Numbered from the stretch's first letter, positions 8,302 through 17,485 are shown. The stretch is 64,000 nt of DNA from Candidatus Binatia bacterium (GCA_028278325.1 JANQEO010000180.1:43471-107470), one strand, 5' to 3'. Notes: generated by a model not told the origin, from the letters alone. Translations and numbers: made by a program.

Positions 8302-9501
8302 TTGGCTAGGTATACCAGCCGGCTGAGTCTGCCGGCCACCGTGACTGCAGCAGCGACGAGCATATCCACGCCGCGCGATGTCGTGTTCGTCGTCGCTTCG
8401 ATGATCACCGGAGGCACGCAGACCCACCTCCTGCAGGTACTCCGCCACGTCGACCGGAGCCGCTTCACCCCCCACCTCTACTGTCTGCGCGATAGCGGCG
8501 ATCTCATAGAGACGGCGCGGGCCTTGGACGTCGAGGTTACTACCTACGGCATGCGGGGGTCTCTGCGCTCACCCCGGGATCTGCCCGGACTGCTTCGCAT
8601 GGTCAGGGACCTCCGAGCACTACGGCCCGCCATAGTTCACGGGTACCTGCTGCGGGGTAACTTCTTCGGGGCCGTCGCTGCGAAGCTGGCCGGCGTGCCC
8701 GTGGTGATAAGCAGCCGCCGCGGACTTCATCGTCCGACCGGCCTCCCCGAATGGTTCGCCGTGTCACTCACCAACCGGATCTGCCGGGTAATCACCGGCA
8801 ACTCGCCGGCCGTCATCGACTTTACGCGAGACGTCGAGAAGCCGCGCGGAGTGGAGTTCGTGATGATCCCCAGTGGGATAGATGTCAGCCGTTTCGAGCC
8901 CATCCCGGACCGATCTTTGAGAGACGCCTTAGGCCTGGGAGAGTGCCCGGTCGTGGGCACGGCCATCACTTTCAGGCCGCGCAAGGGCTTCAAGATGCTC
9001 TTCGAGGCCCTCGCCGAGTTGAGACAGCATGTTCCCGATGTGAAGCTGTTGATTGCAGGCGCGAACCGGTTCAGCGACGAGGCCGAGGCCTTGGCCGCGC
9101 GGCTGGACTTGTCAGAGGCCATCATCCTGCTCGGCATCCGCGACGACATGCCCGCCGTGCTGGCCAGTCTCGACGTGTTCGTGCTGCCGTCGGAGAGCGA
9201 GGGCATGTCGAACGCCATATTGGAAGCCATGGCCACCGGCCTGCCGGTCGTTGCCACCGCCGTGGGGGGCAACCCCGTGGTCATCGAGGACGGCGTTTCG
9301 GGCTATATAGTCGAGTACGAGGACTATAAGGCGCTGGCCGACAGGCTGAACCGGCTACTTTCCGACCCTACCGGGGCCTCCGAAATGGGCTCGGCGGCGC
9401 GGCGACGCGTGGTGGAGCGATACTCGGCGGCCTCTATGGTTGAGCAGATGGAAACTTTGTATGATCGATTGTTGGACGGGGCCGCGAGTGGCGGGGATTG
9501 A
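8302..9501 (+). CDS. Glycosyltransferase family 4
   Basis: 399 aa from a TTG start 3 nt after the FG-GAP stop. A GTG at 8341 is an alternative and the conserved region begins near residue 25. It has a GT-B fold with the acceptor-side motif VASMITGGTQTHLLQVL. The donor domain shows FRPRKGFKMLFEAL, and the E-x7-E motif reads EGMSNAILE, followed by GLPVVATAVGGNPVVI. It is expected to be a retaining cytoplasmic sugar transferase acting on the same lipid-linked chain as its neighbours. Donor unknown. Confidence 0.88.
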   Translation: MARYTSRLSLPATVTAAATSISTPRDVVFVVASMITGGTQTHLLQVLRHVDRSRFTPHLYCLRDSGDLIETARALDVEVTTYGMRGSLRSPRDLPGLLRMVRDLRALRPAIVHGYLLRGNFFGAVAAKLAGVPVVISSRRGLHRPTGLPEWFAVSLTNRICRVITGNSPAVIDFTRDVEKPRGVEFVMIPSGIDVSRFEPIPDRSLRDALGLGECPVVGTAITFRPRKGFKMLFEALAELRQHVPDVKLLIAGANRFSDEAEALAARLDLSEAIILLGIRDDMPAVLASLDVFVLPSESEGMSNAILEAMATGLPVVATAVGGNPVVIEDGVSGYIVEYEDYKALADRLNRLLSDPTGASEMGSAARRRVVERYSAASMVEQMETLYDRLLDGAASGGD

Positions 9502-9580
9502 TTGACCGGGCTTGCCGGTGACCGAGCCGGCGAGGCGAATGCCAGGGCGCAAGGCGGCCGTACCGTCGAGGGTAAAGCTC

Positions 9581-9730
9581 ATGGCCATAGAAGACGACAA
9601 GCTGAATCACGGAGAACATGAAGAAGTCAAAGCTATCGACTCGGAGTTGGATGAAGGGCGGGAGGATGAGTGCACCAGGGAGGAGGAAGCCGAGATTCAG
9701 AGACGCCTGGAGGACTTGGGGTACCTATAG
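9581..9730 (+). CDS. Acidic microprotein ending in an LxxLGYL tail
   Basis: A 49-residue product from ATG 9581, with GAGGG about 9 nt upstream. It is very acidic (runs such as ELDEGREDECTREEE) and has no membrane segment. Its last 16 residues, EEEAEIQRRLEDLGYL, match in pattern the extreme C-termini of the two hydrolases downstream (EERLRALGYIQ and ASRLRSLGYLE). It overlaps the 5' end of the lipoprotein phosphodiesterase gene, which itself lacks this tail, in another frame. The tail ends many secreted sulfatase-like proteins in other organisms; its function is not known to me. That this is a real gene is inferred from the ribosome site and the motif. Confidence 0.6.
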   Translation: MAIEDDKLNHGEHEEVKAIDSELDEGREDECTREEEAEIQRRLEDLGYL

Positions 9731-11708
9731 GTGCCGAGTTGCAGTTGCGGCACTTGCCGTCGCTGCGCTGCTTGCCGGATGTGGCGGCGGCACTCGCGAG
9801 AGCGGCCCTGCCCCCGAAAGGCGAGTCGTCGTACTAGGGTTCGACGGTGTCGACCCTGACTTCATCGACCGCTGGGTCGACGACCTCCCGCATATAAAGA
9901 AGCTGATCGCCGACGGCGCATTCCGTCGGCTCGAGACCACCGTGCCGGCGGCGTCCTGCACTGCCTGGTCGTCTTTTTCCACGGGGCTCGATGCCGGTGG
10001 CCACGGGATATTCGATTTCCTTTATCGCGATCCCAAGACCTATCTGCCCGATCGTACCGGTGCGGTGAGTCAGAAGGCCGAGTACCTGTTCGGGCTGTTC
10101 CGCACCAAGCCGGAGACCTTCGATACGACGATGAGCGGTGAGCCGTTCTGGAAGCTCGTCGACCGCGCCGGTTTGCGATCCGTCGTACTCCGCGTGCCGT
10201 GCATCTTCCCGCTCGAGGAAATGGAAGCGGGGAGGTTGCAGGCCGGGCTGGGCGCTCCCGACATACGTGGTACGGAGGGGACCTTCCACTTCTACACCAG
10301 CAAGCTGAGCCCGCGCCAGGCGGCCGATCCCGGTCTTGGCGGAAAGGTGATCTCGATTGGCAGAGGCCCGGAGATCGAGACCATCATCGAAGGTCCCGCC
10401 AACCCTCTCGCCGAGGAGCACGAAAGGCTCGTGACTACGCTGAGGGCCACCGTGGCCGGACCGGACAGTCTCGAGATCACGATCGGCGACAGCACCCAGA
10501 CCGTGCGGGTCGACCAGTGGAGTGATTGGTTCCGCATGTCGTTCGACGTCACACCGTTCTCCAGCATCGACGGCATCGCCCGCGTCAGGGTGATCTCGAC
10601 CCAGCCGGACATCGAGTTCTACCTGTCCCCCGTCAGTCATGACCCCTCCGATCCCGCCATCCGTGTGACCGAGCCCTGGGAGCTGTCCCAGGAATTCCAC
10701 GCGACCGTCGGCGACCACAAGACGGTGGGATGGAATCATGAGACCTGGGGGCTGAACGAAGAACGCATCGACGAGGACGCTTTCATGGAGGACGTCTTCG
10801 ATACCATGCGCAAGACCGAGGAAATCACGTTCCACGAGCTCGACTCCAAAGCCGCCGAGCTGTTCGTGTCCGTCTTCGTCGAGACGGATCGCACCTCCCA
10901 CATGATGTACCGTCTCATCGATCCCGATCATCCGGGTTACGATCCGGAACTCGCCGCGACACATGGAGACGCGATACTGAGAACTTATCTCCGCATGGAC
11001 GAGATCATCGGCAAGGTGATGAGCCGCCTGGAAGAGGGCGACACGCTACTGATACTGAGCGATCACGGTTTCCACAGTTGGAGGCGTGGATTCAACGTAA
11101 ACACCTGGCTGGTGCAGGAAGGCTACATGACCCTGAAGGGCGGTGCCGCGCACACGGCCAAGAAGTTCCTCCTTGATGTGGATTGGAGCAAGACGCGCGC
11201 CTACGCCTTGGGGGTAGGCGCGATTTACCTGAACATGAGAGGGCGCGAAGGAAAGGGCACCGTGTCACCGGGGGCCGAAGCGCGGGCGCTTGCCACGGAG
11301 ATCGCCGAGAAACTGAAGATGCTTCGTGATCCCGCCAGTGGCGAACTCGTGGTCGAAGAGGTCTACAAGGCCGAGGAGACCTGGTCGGGCGAGAGGATGA
11401 GCGAAGCCCAAGACCTGCAACTCGGGCTGGCTTCCGGTTACAGGGTATCGTCGGCTACGCCGCTCGGTGGCGCGCCGAAAGGCCTTTTCGAAGACAATCT
11501 CAAAAAATGGAGCGGGGATCACGCGACGAGCCGCACCTCGGCCACGGAAGGGATCCTGCTAAGCAACAGAACCATCAGAGAAGCTGATGTCGCGATAGTG
11601 GACCTCGCTCCGACGATCCTGCAGTTGCTCGGAATCGAAGTCCCCGCTTCCTACGTCGGCAAAGCACTGACCCTCGGGCCGGGCAAGGTAACGGGGAGTA
11701 TGGAGTAA
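9618..11708 (+). CDS. Alkaline-phosphatase-superfamily phosphodiesterase, lipoprotein
   Basis: Up to 696 aa from ATG 9618 (GGAG just upstream). ATG 9666 is the alternative start. A basic n-region leads to AALAVAALLAGC, a lipobox, so the mature protein should be lipid-anchored. The type I phosphodiesterase/nucleotide pyrophosphatase core follows. VLGFDGVDPDFID supplies the first metal Asp, AWSSFSTGLDAGGHGIFDF the nucleophile region, ETDRTSHMMYR a metal-binding Asp/His pair, and LSDHGFHSW the Asp-His ligand pair. The family hydrolyses or transfers phospho- and sulfo-esters, often onto glycans or lipids. It begins a run of three related genes. Removal or transfer of polar substituents on the surface polysaccharide is inferred. 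Confidence 0.82.
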   Translation: MKKSKLSTRSWMKGGRMSAPGRRKPRFRDAWRTWGTYRCRVAVAALAVAALLAGCGGGTRESGPAPERRVVVLGFDGVDPDFIDRWVDDLPHIKKLIADGAFRRLETTVPAASCTAWSSFSTGLDAGGHGIFDFLYRDPKTYLPDRTGAVSQKAEYLFGLFRTKPETFDTTMSGEPFWKLVDRAGLRSVVLRVPCIFPLEEMEAGRLQAGLGAPDIRGTEGTFHFYTSKLSPRQAADPGLGGKVISIGRGPEIETIIEGPANPLAEEHERLVTTLRATVAGPDSLEITIGDSTQTVRVDQWSDWFRMSFDVTPFSSIDGIARVRVISTQPDIEFYLSPVSHDPSDPAIRVTEPWELSQEFHATVGDHKTVGWNHETWGLNEERIDEDAFMEDVFDTMRKTEEITFHELDSKAAELFVSVFVETDRTSHMMYRLIDPDHPGYDPELAATHGDAILRTYLRMDEIIGKVMSRLEEGDTLLILSDHGFHSWRRGFNVNTWLVQEGYMTLKGGAAHTAKKFLLDVDWSKTRAYALGVGAIYLNMRGREGKGTVSPGAEARALATEIAEKLKMLRDPASGELVVEEVYKAEETWSGERMSEAQDLQLGLASGYRVSSATPLGGAPKGLFEDNLKKWSGDHATSRTSATEGILLSNRTIREADVAIVDLAPTILQLLGIEVPASYVGKALTLGPGKVTGSME

Positions 11709-11710
11709 CT

Positions 11711-13564
11711 ATGCAGTTCTTGTCACGCCTGGCCAGTGGAGGGCTCGGCGGTTTCATAGGCGGAGCCATTGTCGGAACACTGGAGGCGGCGGTCGTCGCG
11801 TTCGCGGGCGGTGAGGAATACTGGGGCTTTCTCTTCGGTGCCGTTTCCTACGGTATCCTCGGCGGCTGCGCCGGCATCGGCTGGGGAGTTTTCGAGATCG
11901 TGCTGCCCGGTGAGAAGTCGGGCGAACGAACGCTCACGATGGCGGCGGGTTTGGCGGGCGCCGGTCTCATGTTCATCGTCTCACGGTTTCGTGTCGCCAG
12001 GGACGTCTTCGCGGAGAGCTTGCCGACCGCCAGTCTTACGGGAATCGCTGTCCATATAGGCTTGCTGGTCCTTGCCTTCGCGGTGTTCCTGGTCCTGCGA
12101 CGCGTACTCTCGGGCATGGCTGCTCGGCGCGGAAGCCTCGGGGCGGGCCTGTACGGTGCCGTTGGTGTAGTCGGTATCGCGGTCGTTGCCGCGATTACCA
12201 TAAATTTCTTGGCCGGTGGCCCGTCTCGCCAAGGTCTGCTGCCGCCGGCTACGGCGTCGGGGCCCAACGTGATCCTGGTGATCGCCGATACCTTGCGCGC
12301 CGACAAGCTGGGCGCTTACGGTGCGGGCCTGGCCACGCCCGCCCTGGACGCGCTCGCCGCCGACGGCATCGTTTATGACAATGCCTTTACTCAGTCGTCA
12401 TGGACGCGACCGTCAATCGCTACGATACTGACCTCGCTTTATCCCTCGTCCCACGGCGTGATGCACAAGACAGACCTCTTGCCTGACGAGGTTACGTCGT
12501 TGGCCGAAGCGATGAAGGGCGCCGGCTACCGAACGGCCGGGTTCGTAACGAACATCAACGTGGCCCCATCGTTCAATTTCCAACAGGGATTCGATACCTA
12601 TGCGTACCTGTCGCCTGACTTCTTCTTCGGGGCGTCGGACTCGGGCTCCAAGCTGTCTCTGTACAGCGGTATGCGGCTGGTCAGAGAGAGGTTCCTTTCC
12701 AAGCGGAAGTTCGTTCATCACTACTATCAGGATGCGGAGACCGTCAACGACATGGCGGTCCCGTGGCTGGAGTCGAACTCGCGTGAGCCGTTCTTCGCCC
12801 TCATCCACTACATGGATCCCCATGATCCTTACTTCGTCATGCCGTACGACGGGAAGGCCGTGGCCCGCGTCGATACCCCTCATCCGGACCCGTCAAGGGC
12901 CGCTGAGATCGAGGAGTTGTATGACTCCAATGTCGAGTACCTCGACGGGTTCATCGCCGCGCTGGTTGCTCAGCTGAAGGAAGCGGGAATCTACGATGAT
13001 ACGGTCATCGCCTTCACTTCCGATCATGGTGAGGAGTTCTACGAGCACGGCGGATGGTGGCACGGCACTACGCTCTACGAGGAACAGCTTCACGTACCCC
13101 TGATAGTCAAGCTCGACTCCAGCAAACACTCAGGGACTCACGTGCGCGACCTGGCCGGTACGATCGACATAGCCCCGACCCTGATGGCCGCGGCGGGACT
13201 CGAGTTGCCCGCGTCGTTTCAGGGCCGTGACCTGCTCGGTCCGTCGAAGGCGCCCAACGCCATGTACGCGGAAGAGGACCACGAAGGAAACATCGTGGAG
13301 TCCGTTCGTACGATGGGCTGGAAGTTGATCGTGGCCAATGAAGGCAACCCGCGGGGCCTCGCCACCGTGGAGCTCTACGACATGAGCTCCGATCCGGGAG
13401 AGACCAAGAACTTGGCAAGCCAGGAGCCCGATCGCGTTGCCTCACTGAAGGCGGAGATGGCGGCGCTACGCCAGTTCGCCGGCTCTCGCGCGGTGGGGTC
13501 CGTTACCGGTGAGATTGATGAGGCGGCAGAGGAGCGGCTGAGAGCGCTGGGATACATCCAATAG
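11711..13564 (+). CDS. Membrane-anchored sulfatase/phosphoglycerol-transferase-like hydrolase
   Basis: 617 aa, ATG start 2 nt after the previous stop. About five N-terminal membrane segments (residues 8-170) precede a periplasmic sulfatase domain. NVILVIADTLRADKLGAYG gives the metal-binding Asp and the LRAD motif, SSWTRPSIATILT is the nucleophile segment, HYMDPHDPY and TSDHGEEFYEHG supply further metal ligands, and LYEEQLHVPLIVK is typical of sulfatases. The C-x-P-x-R formylglycine motif is absent, so the nucleophile is likely a Thr or Ser, as in LtaS/OpgB-type transferases. The protein ends EERLRALGYIQ. The topology suggests modification of the glycan on the periplasmic side. Substrate group (sulfate, phosphoglycerol or other) is unknown. 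Confidence 0.85.
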   Translation: MQFLSRLASGGLGGFIGGAIVGTLEAAVVAFAGGEEYWGFLFGAVSYGILGGCAGIGWGVFEIVLPGEKSGERTLTMAAGLAGAGLMFIVSRFRVARDVFAESLPTASLTGIAVHIGLLVLAFAVFLVLRRVLSGMAARRGSLGAGLYGAVGVVGIAVVAAITINFLAGGPSRQGLLPPATASGPNVILVIADTLRADKLGAYGAGLATPALDALAADGIVYDNAFTQSSWTRPSIATILTSLYPSSHGVMHKTDLLPDEVTSLAEAMKGAGYRTAGFVTNINVAPSFNFQQGFDTYAYLSPDFFFGASDSGSKLSLYSGMRLVRERFLSKRKFVHHYYQDAETVNDMAVPWLESNSREPFFALIHYMDPHDPYFVMPYDGKAVARVDTPHPDPSRAAEIEELYDSNVEYLDGFIAALVAQLKEAGIYDDTVIAFTSDHGEEFYEHGGWWHGTTLYEEQLHVPLIVKLDSSKHSGTHVRDLAGTIDIAPTLMAAAGLELPASFQGRDLLGPSKAPNAMYAEEDHEGNIVESVRTMGWKLIVANEGNPRGLATVELYDMSSDPGETKNLASQEPDRVASLKAEMAALRQFAGSRAVGSVTGEIDEAAEERLRALGYIQ

Positions 13565-13565
13565 C

Positions 13566-15227
13566 ATGCTCCTGGTCGTCGCATGGGACGGAGCCGACTT
13601 CGATCTCATCGACACCTGGGTTCGCCGCGGTGACCTGCCAAACCTGTGTGCACTGATCGGTGACGGGGCGCGCCGACGGGTGCGCTCGACGATGCCGGCA
13701 GTGACTTTCCCGGCGTGGACTTCCTTCATGACAGCCGCATCCCCGGATCTGCACGGCGTGACCGACTTCACCGTGCGCCGGGAGGGGAGGTATGCGGTCA
13801 GCTTCGTCAACTCCAGCTATCGACGTCTGCCGACAGCGTGGAGCTTGTTCAGCTCTGCCGGGCTGCGTGTAGGTGTGTACGCGCTGCCGGCCACCTATCC
13901 TGCTGAAGTCCTCAACGGGATCCAGGTGTGTGGATTCGATACCCCTATGGGCGCGGGCTACGGCCGTGGCTTTACGTTCCCCGGCGACCTGGTGGGCCGA
14001 CTGCATGAACGTTACGGTGACGTAGCCGTGGGCTCTCCCCAGCAGGCGCGCATTGATGAGGACTGGTACGAAGATGCGCGGGCCAGCATGCTGGAGACGA
14101 TCAGGCTCCGCACGCGGATCGTCAGCGATCTGTTGAGCGAGGACAGCTTCGACGTGTTCATGGTCCATTACGGTGAGAGCGACACCGTGAGTCATCACTT
14201 CTGGCAGTATCATGACCCGGGGTCGCCGCGACATCGTGCGGGCGGCCCCGCTGATGCCGTATTCGAGATATACCGCGAGCTGGATTCTTCTCTGGGCCGC
14301 TTGATGGAGACTGTGGGCGGAGTGTCCGATCTGATGCTGATCTCCGATCACGGCAGCGGTGGGTCGAGTGACCGCGCTGTCTATTGGAATCGATGGCTCG
14401 CGACGTCGGGATTTCTTTCCTTTGCAGGTGCCTCGCTCGCCGGTCTCACCGGCCGCGCCGCAAAGGAGCTGGCGCTGCGGGTGCTTCCCACGAGGCTGCA
14501 GGCGGGGCTCTTCTCGAGGCTGCAATCGGCCGCCGGCTCCGTCGAATCCATGTCGCGCTTCTCCGGAATAGACTGGGCAAAAACCAGGGCGTACAGCGAA
14601 GAGCTCAACTACTTTCCGTCGATATGGCTCAACATAAAGGGACGGGAGCCGGAAGGCATCGTCGAGCCCAAAGACCGTTACAGGCTGGAAGAAGACATCA
14701 TCGCCGCGCTGGGAGAGTTCGAGGATCCGTTTGATGGCGAGCGCGTCGTACGGCGGGTGCTGCGTCGGGAGGAGGTGTATGAAGGCCCCTACGCAGGACG
14801 CATCCCCGATCTCATCTTGGAACTGGCCGAGCCGGACGGTTACTCCTATGCGGGATGTAGCAGCCGTGGCGGTGCCGAGTCTGCCTCGGTGAGAAAGCTG
14901 ACGGCGCGGGAGATGAGTGGTCAACGCGGCACCAGCATGTCGGGTGCGCACAGGCCTTTCGGCATGTGCGTACTGAGCGGCCCAAGCGTGAGGCCGGGTT
15001 CTTATGATGACGCAGATCTTCACGACGCGGGAGCGACGATGATGGCGCTGGCGAGGGTGGCGCCACCGGAGCACGCTAACGGCCGGCCGTGGGACGACGT
15101 GTTGGCGGTGGGCGGGGCCGGGCTTCGGCAGCCATCCTACGACCTACCCGGCTGTCCTGCGCCGTCGTCTTCCGCGGATGAGGCGGAGCTCGCTTCGCGA
15201 CTTCGCTCGCTTGGGTATCTAGAGTAG
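13566..15227 (+). CDS. Alkaline-phosphatase-superfamily phosphodiesterase
   Basis: 553 aa, ATG start 1 nt after the upstream stop. No signal peptide or membrane anchor is evident at the N-terminus, unlike its two neighbours. Catalytic elements are VVAWDGADFDLID, FPAWTSFMTAASPDLHGV (Thr nucleophile region), YGESDTVSHHFW (Asp/His) and ISDHGSGG (Asp-His). The C-terminus reads ASRLRSLGYLE, the same tail as the sulfatase-like protein and the micro-ORF. The domain resembles type I phosphodiesterases that act on sugar-linked phospho-esters. A cytoplasmic location with a role in recycling or editing activated precursors is one option. Non-classical export is the other. Confidence 0.82.
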   Translation: MLLVVAWDGADFDLIDTWVRRGDLPNLCALIGDGARRRVRSTMPAVTFPAWTSFMTAASPDLHGVTDFTVRREGRYAVSFVNSSYRRLPTAWSLFSSAGLRVGVYALPATYPAEVLNGIQVCGFDTPMGAGYGRGFTFPGDLVGRLHERYGDVAVGSPQQARIDEDWYEDARASMLETIRLRTRIVSDLLSEDSFDVFMVHYGESDTVSHHFWQYHDPGSPRHRAGGPADAVFEIYRELDSSLGRLMETVGGVSDLMLISDHGSGGSSDRAVYWNRWLATSGFLSFAGASLAGLTGRAAKELALRVLPTRLQAGLFSRLQSAAGSVESMSRFSGIDWAKTRAYSEELNYFPSIWLNIKGREPEGIVEPKDRYRLEEDIIAALGEFEDPFDGERVVRRVLRREEVYEGPYAGRIPDLILELAEPDGYSYAGCSSRGGAESASVRKLTAREMSGQRGTSMSGAHRPFGMCVLSGPSVRPGSYDDADLHDAGATMMALARVAPPEHANGRPWDDVLAVGGAGLRQPSYDLPGCPAPSSSADEAELASRLRSLGYLE

Positions 15228-15236
15228 GGCGCCGAG

Positions 15237-16463
15237 ATGAGAATCGCGATGGTTGCCGCCTGTCCGTTTCCCTCGCCGCAAGGGTCCCAGGTGTTCGTCG
15301 AGCAGATGTCGGAGAGCCTTGCAGGCAGAGGGCATAGCGTTCACCTTCTTACTTACGGTAGCGGTCGCGAGGTGACCGGCAGAGGGTTCGCTCACGAGCG
15401 GATACCGAGGTTGCCCGGTGATGATCGCATGAGATCGGGGCCGTCGATCGTCAAGCCCCTCCTTGATGTGCTCATGGTTCGGTCGCTACTCTCGATGGTG
15501 AGGCGCGAGAGGGTCGAAGTGATCCACGCCCACAACTATGAGGCCGCCATTGCGGCGATCCTCGTCGGGGCTCGCTCGGGGGTCCCGGTCGTGTACCACA
15601 GCCACAATCTAATGTGCGACGAGCTTCCTACGTATTTCGACAGCGCTGTCGCTCGGGGTGCGGCCGGCATCGTGGGCGGCGGTTTGGACCGGCTCGTACC
15701 GCGCCGAGCCGATCACACCATCGCGTTGTGTACATACAGCGCCGAGATCCTGGAGCGTAACGGCGTGGAGCGTGAACGCATCTCGGTCATTCCCCCCGCG
15801 GTGGATGACCGCGAGGCCTGGGCCGACAAGCACGCCGCCAGGCGCGCCCTGCAAATCGCGCCGGGTGAGTCGGTTATCGGGTACCTGGGGAACCTGGACC
15901 GATATCAGAACCTGGAGTCCCTGCTTTCGGCTGTAGCGGAGTTGAGTGCGCGGCGTGGCGACTCGAATCTGACCCTCCTGGTGGCTACGCACGAGGTCGA
16001 CGAGGCATTCTCGCGGCTCACCCGGCGGTTCCGCGTCGACGGTGTTACCCGAGTAGTGCATGTCGACTCTTTCGAAGGCGGCAAGCGGGTCATCGAGGCG
16101 AGCGATGTCGTGGTGCTCCCGCGAAGGCTCGGGTCCGGCTATCCTATCAAACTTCTCAACTACATGAGCGCGGGCCGTGCGGTCGTCGCTGCCGGCTGCG
16201 GCTCCAAAGTTCTCGAGGACGGAGTGGATGGGCTTGTCGTCGCCGATGACGATCCGCTCGCAATGGCTGACGCGCTCGCGCGTGTGCTCTCCGACCCCGA
16301 ACTGGCGAATTCTCTAGCCGCCAACGCTCGCAAGACCTTCCGAGAGTCCCTGACCTGGAAGAGCGTGACGCCGAGAATCGAGTCCGTATACGCGCAGTGT
16401 CTCGATGGTCGTGATCTGGGCGAGGATGTAAGGCTCGTTTGCGGCCAAGGGCAGGCGGCTTGA
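15237..16463 (+). CDS. Glycosyltransferase family 4
   Basis: 408 aa, ATG start. It begins MRIAMVAACPFPSPQGSQVFV, a GT-B acceptor loop, and has HAHNYEAAIA and the donor-side VIGYLGNLDRYQNLESLL. The usual E-x7-E is eroded: the segment reads GSGYPIKLLNYMSAGRAVV, with Asn where the second Glu is expected. This is seen in some GT4 subgroups and need not mean inactivity. It lies directly after the hydrolase run and before a polyprenyl-type GT2. Donor unknown. Confidence 0.85.
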   Translation: MRIAMVAACPFPSPQGSQVFVEQMSESLAGRGHSVHLLTYGSGREVTGRGFAHERIPRLPGDDRMRSGPSIVKPLLDVLMVRSLLSMVRRERVEVIHAHNYEAAIAAILVGARSGVPVVYHSHNLMCDELPTYFDSAVARGAAGIVGGGLDRLVPRRADHTIALCTYSAEILERNGVERERISVIPPAVDDREAWADKHAARRALQIAPGESVIGYLGNLDRYQNLESLLSAVAELSARRGDSNLTLLVATHEVDEAFSRLTRRFRVDGVTRVVHVDSFEGGKRVIEASDVVVLPRRLGSGYPIKLLNYMSAGRAVVAAGCGSKVLEDGVDGLVVADDDPLAMADALARVLSDPELANSLAANARKTFRESLTWKSVTPRIESVYAQCLDGRDLGEDVRLVCGQGQAA

Positions 16464-16470
16464 GGGAACG

Positions 16471-17466
16471 GTGGCTCTCATGGGCAAGGACACCAACGCG
16501 GAGAGTTCGGTGATGATATCGGTCGTAATTCCCGTCTACAACGAGGAGGAGACGCTCAGGCCACTGGTTGCGAGGTTGACCGAGACCCTGGAGGCGATTG
16601 AAGAGGACTACGAGGTCATCTTCGTCGACGATGGCAGCCGTGACTCGTCACCCGCTCTCCTTGCGGAGTTCCACGGTGCAAACCCGAAGATCAAATACGT
16701 GACCCTGTCCAGGAACTTCGGACATCAAGTGGCGATATCCTGCGGCATCGATTACGCGAGCGGCGCCGCCGTGATCGCCATGGACGGTGATCTTCAGGAT
16801 CCGCCCGAGGTTCTCCCGGGCATGATCTCCAAGTGGCGGGAAGGTTTCGAAGTCGTTTACGCAGTTCGTCGTAGACGCAAGGAAAACATCGCCAAGAGAG
16901 CCGCCTACACCGCCTTCTACAGGTTGCTGAGCGCGGTATCCTACCTCGACATACCCCTGGACTCCGGGGATTTCTCTTTGATGGACGCCCGGGTCGTCGA
17001 GGAACTCAAGGCCATGCCCGAGCGCAACCGTTTCGTGCGGGGCTTGAGGACGTGGGTCGGTTTCAAACAGACCGGCTACGAATACGAGAGGAGTTCCAGG
17101 TTCGCGGGGGAATCCAAGTACAACTTCGCCAGGCTCATGCGTCTGGCCTTCGACGGCCTTGTATCTTACTCCTTCGTTCCGTTGCGCATGGTGAGCAACT
17201 TCGGCTTGGCCGTGTCGTTTTTCGCTTTTTTGTACATGGCGTACCTGATCTTCGCCCGGGTCCTCGGCAACGTCGTCATCCAGGGCTGGCTGTCGACGGT
17301 GGCCATCGTCTTGTTCCTCGGCGGTATCCAACTCCTCTCCTTGGGCATCATCGGCGAGTACATCGGCCGGATCTTCGATGAGGTGAAGCAGCGCCCTCAC
17401 TACGTGGTAAGGGCGGTCAACGGATTGCCTCAGTCTCCACCAGGGCATCGCGGCCACGAGGTATAA
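16471..17466 (+). CDS. GT2 polyprenyl-phosphate glycosyltransferase (DPM1/GtrB-like)
   Basis: 331 aa. The GTG start is chosen for the GAGGGAACG just upstream; ATG at 16480 is close behind. The GT-A domain has VIPVYNEEETL, FVDDGSRDSSP and the metal-binding MDGDLQDPPE. Two C-terminal membrane helices (about residues 235-255 and 268-290) are followed by GEYIGRIFDEVKQRP, the signature of GtrB/ArnC-like enzymes. These charge undecaprenyl phosphate with one sugar, and a GT-C enzyme uses the product in the periplasm. The next gene encodes a GT-C-like membrane protein, a natural partner. An analogous GT2 lies at 57634-58626. Confidence 0.88.
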   Translation: MALMGKDTNAESSVMISVVIPVYNEEETLRPLVARLTETLEAIEEDYEVIFVDDGSRDSSPALLAEFHGANPKIKYVTLSRNFGHQVAISCGIDYASGAAVIAMDGDLQDPPEVLPGMISKWREGFEVVYAVRRRRKENIAKRAAYTAFYRLLSAVSYLDIPLDSGDFSLMDARVVEELKAMPERNRFVRGLRTWVGFKQTGYEYERSSRFAGESKYNFARLMRLAFDGLVSYSFVPLRMVSNFGLAVSFFAFLYMAYLIFARVLGNVVIQGWLSTVAIVLFLGGIQLLSLGIIGEYIGRIFDEVKQRPHYVVRAVNGLPQSPPGHRGHEV

Positions 17467-17485
17467 GGACCGGGCATCGACACCA

